A stretch of DNA of 64,000 nucleotides from Rhododendron vialii (lineage: Eukaryota; Streptophyta; Magnoliopsida; Ericales; Ericaceae): the NCBI RefSeq assembly GCF_030253575.1, contig NC_080561.1:1306001-1370000 (forward strand), in the 5' to 3' direction. Made by a program: the position numbers and the translations under genes. The first letter of the stretch is position 1. Each line of letters starts with the position of its first letter. The notes under the pieces were generated by a model. The model saw only the letters and a list, made by a program, of their open reading frames with translations, did no database searches and had not been told where the DNA came from. Positions 33,921 through 45,575 of the stretch are shown here, piece after piece.

Positions 33921-35324
33921 ATTTTCTTCCATAGTTGGGGGTATGGGCGGGGGAAGATTGGAGATAGAACTAACCTTTTGGCCATATGCACAGAGTGACT
34001 GCTCTCAGAAAACTACTGAAACAGTGGCCCCCTATATTTGTTTTGCTGCAGAACCATGCCCTCAAATCAAAGTCAAATGGCATCAGAAAGGGCAGGCTAA
34101 GAGACCTAATTCAATTTCTGTGCATGTTACCATAGTTCCTTCATTGATAGTCCAGAGCATCGGTATGCATAAAGGTTAGGTCTGACGGACCGACGCTTAG
34201 ACCTACACCCACACTGGGGACACGTGATGTAACAAGTGGAAGCTGATGTCCCGAAAATTTCATAATGATGGACATTACGCAACTTCCCTGACCCTAATCT
34301 GAAGTGGAAATGCCCGCAATTGTGTCTGGTCACAGTACCAAGGACAGTTGACTAAAAAGTCCACATTTATACGAAATCTCGACAGGGTAGAAATTCTATT
34401 GGAAAATAGCTGGGAGTTGACCTTCATTATGGTTTATGCTCTTGTTTCAAACTTAAAAGGCACCATATTACACTTGGATTGTACTGCCATAAAAGAAACT
34501 TCTAATCTGAATTTGGCAATGACAATGTGCTACTTTTGATCATGTATATTTAGCAAGTTCCACTCATACTGTGTTTCAGGTACTCACAATATCTCAATCT
34601 TAATTCCACTTGCTGAAGGTATATCTAGAAAATGTAAATCAAGATATGATACCAGGGACTTTACTCTTCAGCTTCTCCCTTAGGACACTTGAAAGGGTTA
34701 ATCTTTCCATGACATTCTTTATGGCAGAGTCCATGTGTTTCATGCACGAGTGTCTAGAAACCTGCCTCGTTAAATTCTCTTGAGAAGCTGATGACTACAC
34801 ATAACACAGAACACAAAGGCAGATACCGGTTCTTCGTAGGTGAGCTCGTCAGTGGCATTGATCACAATCAATAGCAATTTCTTGTCATTTAAACCCCATC
34901 TGAACCAAAGAAAGAAAGAAAGTAAACCAACCAAAAAATAAAAAAAACAAGTTCATAACTGTCGGTGCAGTTCATAATTGGCTCTTTTCTACCACAAATG
35001 AATATCATTGATGCTTCACTTGTAGCGGTAAGAATCATAGTTCTGCATCATTAGTCGATAATCTCCCCAAAAGTCCAAATTTAAAATGAGTGACTTTAAA
35101 ACATGCACTGTAGTGATTCCCAATTTTTGCTGAAACATAAATTGAGAGAGAATCATATGGCATCAACAGTTTCTCTTAAGCTAAAGCATCCCACTGAAAA
35201 ACAGAAAGTTATGTATCCAAGAGCAGAAAGAATATGCTTGTCACAGAACCACTTGGAGTTGAAAACATAACAGAAGAATTAAGTTGTGTAACACATCACA
35301 AATTTGAGCTAGCCATACTTATCG
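33921..35324. other. Unassigned DNA between module A and the ETO1-like pseudogene
   Basis: I recognise no gene. A 91-codon + frame at 33904-34179 starts in the module A SET remnant and runs into unknown sequence. On the - strand around 34810-34900 there is a splice-bounded-looking open segment (RWGLNDKKLLLIVINATDEL) that could be an exon fragment, but I cannot place it in a family. Confidence 0.4.
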
Positions 35325-36240
35325 TAATAGGCGGAGATACTGACGGAGGCGTACGAGGCTTTTCCCCTGATCTTTTGCTAACACGTGGTGCACAACAGCT
35401 AGAGAACCAATATCATCAACGCAGGACCACCGATCATAAAGCTGCATCCAGCAATCAGCTTGACTCCACTGCTAAACATGGTGGCGGAGGAACTCTACCA
35501 AGTGGTCCCCATGCAACTTTCCATGGAACATCATGTAATTAGGCTCGAAGGTCAGAATTGCCTGGACATCTATCAAGGCACATTCATAATCCCCCTTTGA
35601 AATAGAAAACCAAGCACATAGTTCAAGACAATCAGGAGAGACCCTATAACCAATTATTCTGTTGATCTCTTGGATGCCGGCATCAACATTACTTTCCTCC
35701 ATCATCAAAACAGCCCTACACTTATACGGGTAAGGAAGAGTGGGGTCCAATTCAGTTGCCGTATCCAAGTCCATCATCTTCTCTTTCCCACTACAGTATA
35801 GAGATCGCTCTTGATACATCCATCCAGCTGGTGAATAATCAGAAACGAGTGAGTTCATCATTTTGTAAGCTTCATATTTATGACCACGCTCATACTTAGT
35901 CCTTGCAACCCCTACTAATGAATAAACATGACCGGCCTCAACTGCTTCTTCAAACCACTTTTTGGGCATCCTTGTATTCCTGCCTTTCAAGCATTACACA
36001 ACCCAACTGGTGAAATGCAAGTTGTTTTTGCCAGCTTTCAGATGCACACTCTCCCAACCTCTCAAATAGCATAACAGTCATATTCAATTGCATATCCTCG
36101 TCCATAGCAATTTGGCTTAAAAAGTAGTTCAATGAAAATGAAGCATGCCCAGCTAAAGCTAATCTTTCCCTAGCCTCTGCACTACAAAAGAATCTCATCA
36201 CATTTGGGTTATGTACTGAACTTGTCAAAAAAGGATGAGA
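35325..36240 (-). pseudogene. ETO1/EOL-like (ethylene overproducer) pseudogene fragment
   Basis: The translated - strand follows the ETO1 family closely over about 300 residues: SVHNPNVMRFFCSAEARERL, GHASFSLNYFLSQIAM, SWQKQLAFHQLGCVMLER, then after a frameshift (around 35985) FEEAVEAGHVYSLVGVARTK, GWMYQERSLYCSGKEKMMDL and DLDTATELDPTLPYPYKCRA. A stop (TAG at 35472-35474) interrupts HGDHLVEFLRHHV, after which QWSQADCWMQLYDRWSCVDD and IGSLAVVHHVLAKD continue in the same frame. ETO1 is a BTB/TPR adaptor that targets type-2 ACC synthases for degradation. This copy lacks the BTB region and the C-terminal TPRs and has one frameshift and one stop. It is fused at its 5' side to PPR sequence. Confidence 0.88.
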
Positions 36241-37036
36241 CATTTCGATCCTCCCACATTTAGCGTACATGTCAACCAATGCACTGCCCACGTACACATC
36301 ACCAGAGATCCCACTTCTGATAGAAAAACCATGAGTTGCCTTCCCATGCATCAATGTTGCAGTGTGGTAAAATACAAGGGATTACCCCAGCAATCTGCAT
36401 CTCTCTGAATAGGTCCAAAAGCCTCCATGTCTTTGCCATTTTGACAACAAGGAGAGATCACTGACGTACAAGACATGACATTCAAATCTATCCCTTTGTC
36501 CTTGAGTTGCCTAAAACCATCAGTGCCTCATCCACACAGCATTTTCTCTAAAGCACTAGTGTACTACAAGCGCCTATATGTAACAAGTCCACTTCATGAA
36601 ACACTTGTGGCATCTGTGAACTACCACTGCACTTCCCATACATATCAATAAGGGCACTAACAATGCATTTGTCCGATTTCATTCCCATCTTGATCACAAA
36701 CCCATGGATTTGACTGCCCAAAATCGACTCAGTTTTGTTCGATCCCTTTATTCACCATGTCCTCAAAGACCTCTTTTGCCACACTCCCATGTCCAAGTTG
36801 AGCACACTCCGAAAACTATAAGCACTCCAAGAAACCACGTCTGGTTCAGACATTACATCGAGCAGTTTACGAGCATCCTTTAATAGAATGCATTCGACGT
36901 ATATATAAACAAACCAAGGACGACTGGACAGAGGGATCTGAATCGATCCCGGATACCGACGCAAAATCATGAACCTGTCATCCAAGCGTTTACGTTGGAG
37001 GATAAAGGCATCGGAGGAAAGGCCTTGATAAAGCAT
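36228..37036 (-). pseudogene. PPR protein fragment, module copy B
   Basis: On the - strand, in order: RLDDRFMILRRYPGSIQIPL, LLKDARKLLDVMSEPDVVSW, then in broken frames GSQIHGFVIKMGMKSDKCIV with SALIDMYGKCSGSSQMPQVF, and finally GKATHGFSIRSGISGDVYVG with SALVDMYAKCGRIEMS. Repeated (S)ALxDMYxKCG blocks mark PLS-class PPR repeats. The order resembles Arabidopsis PCMP-H21-type proteins (At1g20230), in which an IHGFVIK block precedes a THGF block. Several frameshifts and internal deletions are present. The last block runs in frame into the ETO1-like pseudogene near 36228-36240. Confidence 0.82.
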
Positions 37037-37369
37037 TCATGAAAATAAATTGAGGACTTAGTATGAGTGAATTGAGGAGGAGGTTGTTTTGCATCAGTGA
37101 AATCAGAGGTGATCGACGTAGAGCGAGAGGAAAATCTTGAGAAACAAAATAAAACTATCAGGTATTGATAAATGTTCTATTGAAAAGCGTAATCGCGAGT
37201 TCCGTATTGGCCTAAGCACGATGTGTATTGTGAAGAAATCGTGTTCAGGAAACACGCTTTGTGGAAGAATAAAACAAGTCCGGGATATAAGTAAGCGGGC
37301 TTAAGAAACGCGAGTTTGGTTGTACACATACTTCGCATATTCAACCTGAGAAGTATGAAGAAGAAGGCT

Positions 37370-37790
37370 TCTCCCCTTTTTTGGCAATTTTCAACCTTGT
37401 TTTGGAATTTATTTGATGATCCAATTCGTCCTTATTGTATAACTTGTCGATTATAATGTTTATGAAAAGTATGAGTTCAATCAAGTAACAAATGGTTATT
37501 AATCGAAGAAGAAAAATCCCTGAAAAAAATGAAAAAAAGTTAGCTGTGTACACTTGATTACAACCCTTATAAAAGAAGAAGGCTTCTCCTCAGTTTTTGA
37601 AATTTTCGACCATATTTTGGAATCAGTTTTACGATCTGATTTGTCCACATTATAGAAATTGTCAATTAAAATGAATTCGTCAGATTTCAAGTCAATCGGA
37701 TACTTCTTGGTATCTAATCGGAGAAGATATATGTCAAAAAAAATTAGAAAAAAATGAGCCGGTAACACTTGATTACAACCTTAAAAAGAC
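37370..37790. repeat. Diverged tandem repeat in the module B spacer
   Basis: The same two ~200-base units as in copy A, here about 37381-37580 and 37581-37790, sharing attaatcgaagaagaaaaat / ctaatcggagaagatatatg and ttgattacaaccctta / ttgattacaaccttaa. It lies between the divergent PPR and SET fragments and so occupies the ancestral shared promoter region. Confidence 0.7.
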
Positions 37791-37825
37791 TTTTTTCCTC
37801 CCACCTTCGTCCGTTATAACATCGT

Positions 37826-38044
37826 CGCCCGTCCAAGTCGACCTTGTCGCCGTTCCGACCACTGAGTCAGCCGGCAGAGATGTGTTCGCGACTTGGGCGA
37901 TCGGAGCTGATGAACTCATCCACGCGGCCACACCCATCGTCTCTTTCTCTCTCTACAACAACGGGTGCATGTTTGCTATTTGTGGCTCAGAAGACTCAGA
38001 AACAGAACCACTTCTGCAGCCAAGAATGTGAGGATCAATCTAAG
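37826..38044 (+). pseudogene. SET-domain (ATXR4-like) first exon, module copy B
   Basis: Encodes TTESAGRDVFATWAIGADEL and IHAATPIVSFSLYN, then, in a different frame, KQNHFCSQECEDQSK before a splice donor (tctaag then gtacaa). The SAGRGVFAT motif followed by a CxxC and a CSxEC zinc motif matches the N-terminus of ATXR4/SDG38-type SET proteins. The frame changes near 37970, and the conserved Gly of AGRGVFATR is Asp. No later SET exons (NHS or GEEL motifs) are found downstream. Confidence 0.65.
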
Positions 38045-39445
38045 GTACAATAAGCGGTTGTTGCGTCTAATTCAATTTCTATTGGCGCACATTCTATAAT
38101 AGCTTTTCGGGTTTTGATTTTATATGGCTTACGACATTAGAAATCGATACTACGGTATATGCCTCCCACGTGTTTGACATTTGGCTTCTGAAGAAGTCCT
38201 TTTCCAGCCTATGGTTTTTGTGAAGTCTTTTGATTCAATATTGTTACTTAGAAAAGCATTGAAAGATGTGTTGGACAGATGTGGATAGCACAAGATGCCT
38301 CTTATAAACTTGAACTCCATTTCTAAATTCATAGCTTTTGCGGTTGGTTGTGCGTGGTAAGGCTTCTACTATAACCTCGTATTCGAAATGTGAGGTTAGA
38401 CCAATCTTTATGTCGTATAAATCTACCGGACTCATTGTAAACTTAGCTCTATATAGCTTCAGATCATTTATTGGTTGCTTGTAATGGTTTCGAGTATTGC
38501 AATGCTTCAGAAAGACATTTCACTACAAAGAGGAAGAAGATGGCTTCACTTTGACAGGGTTGGCAACAAGCCTAGTTAAACAAAGTAGCGGGTTATTCAC
38601 ATAATTTTGGGACTCCGCATGGGCGCAGGGTAGGTTGCAGTTGCACATGAGTCAGGGTGTTGGATAGCATTTAGTCTGAATACCTGGTGCAAGAGTCTGT
38701 ATTTCTGAAAATGGGAGATTTTATTTCTCTAGATGTTGGTTCAATTCTGTTTTCTAGCTTTGGCTCTCCAACTATTACTTAATTACTTGGTTCGAGTCCT
38801 GCACGTACACCACAGGCTTCTTACAAGTATGCTATACCAAGAGAGAAGTGGACTGTATTTTCCCATCTAAACGTATGGAAGAGGAAGGCTAGTGTGAGTG
38901 TTGAAGGTCTTATGGTCCTTGCAAGGGCCACCTTACTAGAATTTTGGGGGTGGGTAGTTTCTTTACCTTGGAGGATTAAGAAGCCTGGAAATTTGTAGAG
39001 GCCATGGGCCATTTCACTTGCCCCTCGGCCCCTGATCCTTTGGAGTCTAGTTTTATAGGTAAAAGAATAATGTGCTGAAGCATGGTCATGAAAATACTAA
39101 CCGTTTGGAAGTTATGGAACAGTATTTAGTGAAGAAACTTTGGTTTTCCTATGTCGAAGTAGTTTTAACGCTAATAGTCAGATGAAAATGATGATTTCTG
39201 CCTAATTAGAATGCAGACTTCCTTGGCTATGTGGTTGATGGGTTTGGTTCAGAGATCTGGTGATTAAAATTCTTGGGTAGTGGTTGGCTGGTTGCAATAA
39301 CTAACCAACCAATCATGATTCTCAAGCCACTATACATTGCAGAGCTTCTAGATTACCTATTTTCCTTTTCCAAATCATTTTTTTGAATAATTTGCTAATT
39401 TTTTGAATTAATTCCTGTGCTGAATTGGATGGTACTTCTCCATGA
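38045..39445. repeat. Downstream flank of module B, duplicated in module C
   Basis: This stretch matches 46823-49597 plus 53084-53150 and 54087-54183 once later insertions in C are removed. Shared landmarks are cttttcgggttttgatttta, gtgtttgacatttggcttct, gttggacagatgtgga, gtcctgcacgtacaccacag and gaattaattcctgtgctgaa. A 63-codon frame in C (46949-47140, DIWLLKEVLSRPMIFVKSFD) has its counterpart in B interrupted, so any exon here is not functional in B. Its family is not recognised. Confidence 0.85.
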
Positions 39446-41040
39446 GATTAGTACTGTCCAGACTGGAACTTTTCCGGAAGTAGCACGCAATAAAAGATTG
39501 TTCATCTGCAGCAATGTTACTTGGCCGATGAATTCCGAGTGAACTTAATTGACAAAAAACTGTTAAGTTGGGCTTGCTTCTACTGACCTCGTGTTAGTTG
39601 TTTGGCTGGAAGCTGAAAGCTTGAAACCTGTACGATAATGGGAACCTCGCGAGGAATATATAAATAAGGGTACATCCACTTATTTCCTTGCTTAAATGAC
39701 CTAACCACTATGCCAATTAAGAATATGAGACGCCTGCAGTTTTTTTGCTTGCTTTTTTACCCAATTAAGTGTTCAGGTAATTGGTTATGATTCAGTGATT
39801 ATCTATTCGAAGAACCTCATGGACACTCATCTCTGTAGGGAAAGGAACTTATCCAGTGGCAAGAGCGAGGAATCTCTAACAGTGTGGGTCAATATTTAGA
39901 AAAGCTAGTTGCCATATCTAGTAGCATTTGATCTTCTTATTTTCTAGTCGAATTTGTATTACTACTATTAACTTGTTAGTGATTGATTGCCCTTAGGGGA
40001 GCAATATTATGCAAAAAATATTTCGATATTCATGAATTATGCATGGAAGTTTGCAAATGTGTATTCTTAATAGAGAAATGTGTATCGAAAGTAGCTTTTT
40101 AGGATGGAATGAATATTATCTACTCTTATGGCTGATGGTTAGTGAAATTCTAGTGTTAAAAAGAGGGTTAAGTCATAGCTTCAGGGGGATTGCTTCATAC
40201 TTTAGGCTTAGGCAATTTCATTTATGTTATGGGGTCGAATTTGCAAAATGTCGCAAAATTCTAAAGTTCATGGAGAAATGTACAAGTCAGTGGGGTCTCT
40301 AGATCCCACTTGACCCGTGGTAGCTCCGCCCTTAAGCTTAACTTTATTTTGTAGTTCTGTAAGGAGCTCATGGAAAATGTATTTGAAGTTCTCTCTTATT
40401 TTTCATAACCATCAGACACGGGCTTGTGGATTTTCTTATATTGATTTTCTGTATTTGCTTGTAAGACCTTTTTTCCCTTTTGGTTTTTTTCCTGTTTGAG
40501 TTAACATACTGGAGACAGATCTTATGCTGGTATACTCATTTTCTGTCATGAAGCTGCTTTTCACATGCATGCACTCTTGTGCCCAAGCGTTGTGTTGTCA
40601 CTTAATTATTGCCAGATTTGGTTACTTTTTCTGTATTACTTAACTATATTTTTTGGGCTCATGTAGGAGTTGGAAGGAAGAGTTGGCAACATTCCCTACT
40701 AGCTCATCTGCTGGTGCATTAGCTTTATCGTTGCAACTTGCAACATTTAAGGATTGCGAAATTGCTGGCGAAGATATGGCCGCACATTATCTCCCAAGAA
40801 AGCTTTGCCCTTACAGAATGGGCGAGTTGGGTCTTTTACTGGGAAGCTGGACACTACTGTTGTGAAAGAGTGAGTGGCGACTGTGTTGCTTGAGTAAACA
40901 GTGTCATGGTAGATGCCTGCTACGCAATAGCAACCAGCTCCCCCCGTCCAAAACGTCCATCGCCACTATCCTAGCCAAAGCCTTTAAGTGGGAGTTCATT
41001 GTGCAGCCAACCCCTACTGCAATCCGTACCCAGCCCAGCC
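39446..41040. other. Unassigned DNA downstream of module B
   Basis: No recognised gene. Near 40665-40865 an open segment after a splice-acceptor-like atgtag reads SWKEELATFPTSSSAGALAL and ends AGEDMAAHYLPRKLCPYRMG. It looks protein-like but I cannot place it. The rest is AT-rich. Confidence 0.4.
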
Positions 41041-41525
41041 ATGCCCTTCTCGGATGGAACTCAATGTTGATGGGAGTGGTAGCGCTACAGATTCAGAGGC
41101 AAGCGCTGGAGGCTTAGCTAGGGATTGGAAAGGAAATTGGATCACCAGGTTTTCGTGCAAACTGGGCTCTGTCCCGGGTCTCTCATATGAGCTTTGGGCT
41201 ATTTATCATGGACTCAAAACATTTCAAACAGGAATACATATCCTTGGTGGAAATCGAATTAGATGCCGCTAGTGCTATCAATGTAATCAATTTATTACAA
41301 GCAATCACCAACTTCACATCATCACTGTTTGCAGGCCCCTTCTCCAAGAGCTGGGCAATCCTCCGGTTAAGCATGTAATGCAGGAATGCAACAAGTGCGC
41401 TAGCCCAAGAAGCGAAAGTGCACCGTTTTCCTTTTTTAGTTTATCTTGCAATTCTGTATATCTATTAAATTCCAAATGTTGGAGGACCAGAGAGGTGCTT
41501 CTGAACCATGTACTCTTATTTCTTT
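41040..41525 (+). mobile_element. LINE 3' end with RNase H-like domain
   Basis: The + strand reads MELNVDGSGSATDSEASAGG then GLARDWKGNWITRFSCKLGS and YELWAIYHGLKTF, then after a frameshift VEIELDAASAINVINLLQ, and in another frame CRPLLQELGNPPVKHVMQEC then NKCA. These are the successive motifs (DGS, GG, E-LWA, ELDA, H-x-N-x-CAD) of the RNase H domain at the end of plant LINE ORF2. Frames are broken. The 3' part is repeated at 42405-42650. Confidence 0.7.
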
Positions 41526-41529
41526 TCTT

Positions 41530-42412
41530 TTCTTTTTTCTTGATTAATTAGTGTTTGCTAATTCTCTTAGAGCATTTCATACATCATATAGGAGTTTCAC
41601 ACATAGCTCACGGTAAATCCGAATGTGAATATATGCTTGCTAGGTGAATGTTCCACTAAATATGTTGGATACAGAGTCCATATCCTTGTCCGAGTGTTGA
41701 GTGTTTTAGTTATTTGGAAACGTAGGTCATGCCCATGCTTCTTATCGTTATCATTGTGAAGTAGAGAACTAGATCATACTCATGATGTCAGAAATCTCTG
41801 CAGCTGGTTCTTTTTTCTCTCTGGTAAGTTGAACTTTTATGCATATGGTCTTGCCACCCACATTTGGTTTGAGCTGTTCAACCCTTGTGGGTGTGTTGAT
41901 GATGAGGAACCTCTTGCCCCCTTATGGGAGACTATCTGCACTTTGGAGTGTATTCCAAAAGAATCTCAAACCTGTCATTCTCTAGTCTAGCTAACCTTGT
42001 ATGTTTTTGCCATGTGCAAAACCTTCAACATGTGAGATATGCAAAAGAAAATATTTGACAATAAAGTAAGTCCAACGACCTTGTTTACCTTTTTTGTTGA
42101 TGGATTTTTGAAGCAATCCTTAGCAGTAATGAGGAGTCCAAGCTGGTGCCATTTTATTTATTTCTATCACTCGGTGTTAGAGTAGGTTTTCTAGTCATTT
42201 TGTCAACTTTATCACTTTGATTTCCTCCAGACATCACATCCCTAGTTCTCTCTATGCAGCCGGAACACTAGACTATGTATATAAGGTTCATCGCTTTCTT
42301 TAAGCACTCTATCTTTCATTTTACATAGCATGATATTTTGTTTGGAAGATAAGCTAGTATGGAGTTGTATCGACATTAAAAGGAATATTTGATCTTAGAT
42401 ATGCTTGCTTTT
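41530..42412 (+). repeat. Left arm of an ~880-base inverted repeat
   Basis: Starts near cttgattaattagtgtttgc and ends near gatatgcttgcttt. Its reverse complement lies at 43104-43985. Arms look about 96-97% identical over sampled stretches. The arm includes a protein-like segment, NFYAYGLATHIWFELFNPCG, whose intact-looking orientation is in the right arm on the - strand; the family is not recognised. Confidence 0.93.
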
Positions 42413-42650
42413 ATTACAAGCAATCACCAACTTCACATCATCACTGTTTGCAGGCCCCTTCTCCAAGAGTTGGGCAATCCTCCGGTTAAGCATGTAATGC
42501 ACGAATGCAACAAGTGCGCTAGCCCAAGAAGCGAAAGTGCACCGTTTTCCTTTTTTAGTTTATCTTGCAATTTTGTATATCTATTAAATTCCAAATGTTG
42601 GAGGACCAGAGGGGGTGCTTCTTATTCCCGAACCATGTACTCTTAATTTT
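42405..42650 (+). mobile_element. Second copy of the LINE 3' end (in the inverted-repeat spacer)
   Basis: Matches 41293-41510 almost base for base, from ttattacaagcaatcaccaa through ttccaaatgttggaggacca. It begins within the RNase H region and continues to an A-rich tail near 42680. It directly abuts the inner end of the left inverted-repeat arm, so the LINE end flanks that arm on both sides. Confidence 0.85.
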
Positions 42651-43103
42651 ATTTATGCTAAGTTTATGTTTAACCCAAAAAAACAGTGTCACGATGAAAA
42701 AAATAACCATCTGTTTTTCATGTTAAAAACCTCTGGGCCAGGTGGTCAGCCTATTGGCAAATGACAAGAAGCTGAGTTCTTGATTATGTTGAGCCATATT
42801 CCCCAATACCTGCTAAATGCTGACTTCCAACACTTCCATCTCTTAAAATAATGGGCAATATATCAGTTTCAAATTTCAGAAAATGGCAATTCCATTTTCT
42901 CCTACGAAGCTTTCAGTTTCCTGGGAGACAATAAAAACATGTCCAAATGAGATCGCACGAGATATTGTTATGTCCACGTATCAGACAATGTCTGTTTGAA
43001 CTAATGCCAAACCAAATAAATTCCTCCTTAAACCTATAAAACATATCTTCTCTAAGTGGGGTTACTGAGACTTTTCCTGAATTGTCTCCCACAACAGTCA
43101 TCA

Positions 43104-43985
43104 AAGCAAGCATATCTGAGGTCAAATATTACTTTTAATGTCGATACAACTCCATATTAGCTTATCTTCCAAACAAAATATCATGCTATGTAAAATGAAA
43201 GATAGAGTGCTTAAAGGAAGCGATGAACCTTATATACATAGTCTAGTGTTCCGGCTGCATAGAGAAAACTAGGGATGTGATGTCCCGAGGAAATCAAAGT
43301 GATAAAGTTGGCAAAATGACTAGAAAACCTACTCTAACACCGGGTGATAGAAATAAATAAAATGGCACCAGCTTGGACTCCTCATTACTGCTAAGGATTG
43401 CTTCAAAAATCCATCAACAAAAAAGGTAAACAAGGTCATTGGACTTACTTTATTGTCAAATATTTTCTTTTGCATAACTCACATGTTGAAGGTTTTGCAC
43501 ATGGCAAAAACATACAAGGTTAGCTAGACCAGAGAATGACAGGTTTGAGATTCTTTTTGGAATACAACCCAAAGTACAGACAGTCTCCCATAAGGGGGAA
43601 AGAGGTTCCTCATCATCAACATACCCACAAGGATTGAACAGCTCAAACCAGATGTGGGTGGCAAGACCATATGCATAAAAGTTCAACTTACCAGAGAGAA
43701 AAAAGAACCAGCTGCAGAGATTTCTGCAATCATGAGTATGATCTAGGTCTCTACTTCACAACGATAACGATAAGGAGCATGGGCATGACCTACGTTTCCA
43801 AATAACTAAAACACTCAACACTCAGACAAGGATATGGACTCTGTATCCAACATATTTAGTGGAACATTCACCTAGCAAGCATATATTCACATTCGAATTT
43901 ACCATGAACTATGTGTGAAACTCCTATGTGATGTATGAAATGCCCTAAGAGAATTAGCAAACACTAATTAATCGAGGAAAAAAGA
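43104..43985 (-). repeat. Right arm of the ~880-base inverted repeat
   Basis: Reverse complement of 41530-42412. On the - strand a 76-codon frame (43456-43686) reads NFYAYGLATHIWFELFNPCG, VDDEEPLSPLWETVCTLG and so on. In the left arm the same reading is interrupted, so this arm may be nearer the source. The protein family is not recognised. Confidence 0.93.
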
Positions 43986-45226
43986 AGAAGAAATATGCTA
44001 CCAAATCTGAACTTTTGGCCTTATTCCCATCTACTTAAGACAGAAATTAACTGAAACCGATACTTAGACACATACTCGAACTCGACACTTGTACCCAAGT
44101 CCATGACATTAGGAAGTTATAAACTGGTTAACAGAGATTGCCAATGCTAATTATGACCATCCTCCACAGAGGACCAAACTCCTATTGCAAAGCCGAACCA
44201 GACATGACGGACACTTAACCTTCGCACCAAACTAGTCCTTTGTAAAGGTAGTGTGAATTTGAAAGGATAAAAAGGAGGAGACATGACTTCCCTTGGACAA
44301 GAATTGATTAAATATGACCCAGTGCAACTTTCTAACGAGTGTAGTAAGTGATAAGTGACAATATCTCCTCAAACCAATGAAACAACAAACCATAAGTCAG
44401 CAAGCAAAGGTAATACCTAGACGGGCCAGACCTAAAGCATGAACCCTGAGTATACAACATCACGACCATTCTCTTTCACAAGATTAATACAGTATTTAGA
44501 AGTTGTACCCATTCCATCTGAAGTTAGAGCCCTGTGGAAGGGAAAAATAACAAAAAGCGAAGAAGAAAGAGTCAGCACCATAAGAAATTGAAGGAGATAA
44601 CTGTGGGCATTCTGTAATAGAGAGGGCATAATATAAATTCTTTCTAAGGGTAAAAGAAAACCATAGATGCTGAAATCTTAAGAAGTAGAGATACCAACGA
44701 AAGCACCATCCATTGTTCTGAACAATAAGGGCTTATTTACATTATCTGGGACTGGTGTAAAGCATGTAGACACTGTGTATATTGTTGACTTTGATGGGCC
44801 CAAACAAGCAGGAAGAACGCAATGAGAAACACGAGTGTGTAACGCATTCTCAGGGATAGTTAAAAGCCATGATATAGCTTGCCTTGGTGTCATAGAACTT
44901 CAAAAAGAATCGTGACTTCGGAACAGACAACTTGGTTTCAAGTATCGCGGAAATTGCAGCAATAAGGTTCTTAATTCACATCTGGAGTGAGGCTCCCAAT
45001 GGAAACCAACTAGCTGCTGGCTGCTCAGTTCCACCAAAAGCCATGGGTACTGAACCCTTCAACACAATCATCACATACTTTAAATAAAGAAACAAAACCT
45101 TCCTTTTTAAACCAGGTTGTGGGAAAAAGTGGAGTTCCAAAACACGTCCGACAAATAAGTAATGCGGTTGTACAAAACGCGAGTTCGGTAGTGAATAGAC
45201 TTGGCATCTTCCGTGTGCATAACTGA
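43986..45226. other. Unassigned DNA with possible exon fragments on the - strand
   Basis: Two - strand open segments look protein-like: 44893-44680 (RQAISWLLTIPENALHTRVS, then PDNVNKPLLFRTMDGAFVG, followed by a gt donor) and 44629-44440 (RALTSDGMGTTSKYCINLVK). They are in the same orientation as the protein-like segment in the right inverted-repeat arm and may be parts of one broken gene. I cannot name the family. A short copy of module spacer sequence (acgcgagttcggtagtgaat) lies near 45177-45196. Confidence 0.35.
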
Positions 45227-45575
45227 CTATGTCAATGTTATTCTGCCTCTAAATGATGAGACTTTCTTCCTCGAAGATGTTAAGTCTTTTCTGAATTTCT
45301 CCAGCCTTGGGTTAGCTCCTAGTGGCAGTCCCAAATAATTAGGGAGTGGTTTAACTTTGCACCTCATCAACACTGCAGCAAAATCTCTTGTAGACACCTC
45401 ATTTACCCCCACACCACTGACCATACCTTTATGATAATTAATTTTTAACCCAGACATTATCTCAAAACTCCTTAGTAGCCCCTTGATAGCAGTAATTTCT
45501 TCGATATTTGCATTTCCGAATAGTACGGTATCATCAGCAAATTGTGGATAAGTTAATGGCATCTCCCCATTGCCC
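45227..45575 (-). mobile_element. LINE reverse-transcriptase fragment inserted in PPR copy C
   Basis: The - strand reads PQFADDTVLFGNANIEEITA, then LRSFEIMSGLKINYHKG, then LPNYLGLPLGANPR. The FADD box (catalytic Asp pair), the SGLKINYxKS-like block and the YLGLPLG block are successive motifs of plant non-LTR reverse transcriptase. Both ends of the RT domain are missing. It runs in one open frame with the PPR fragment (whole frame 45227-45757). Confidence 0.85.

Noticed and set aside
35472-36354. Functional ETO1-like gene
   Set aside because: A frameshift near 35985, an in-frame stop at 35472 and loss of the BTB and C-terminal TPR parts make it a pseudogene.
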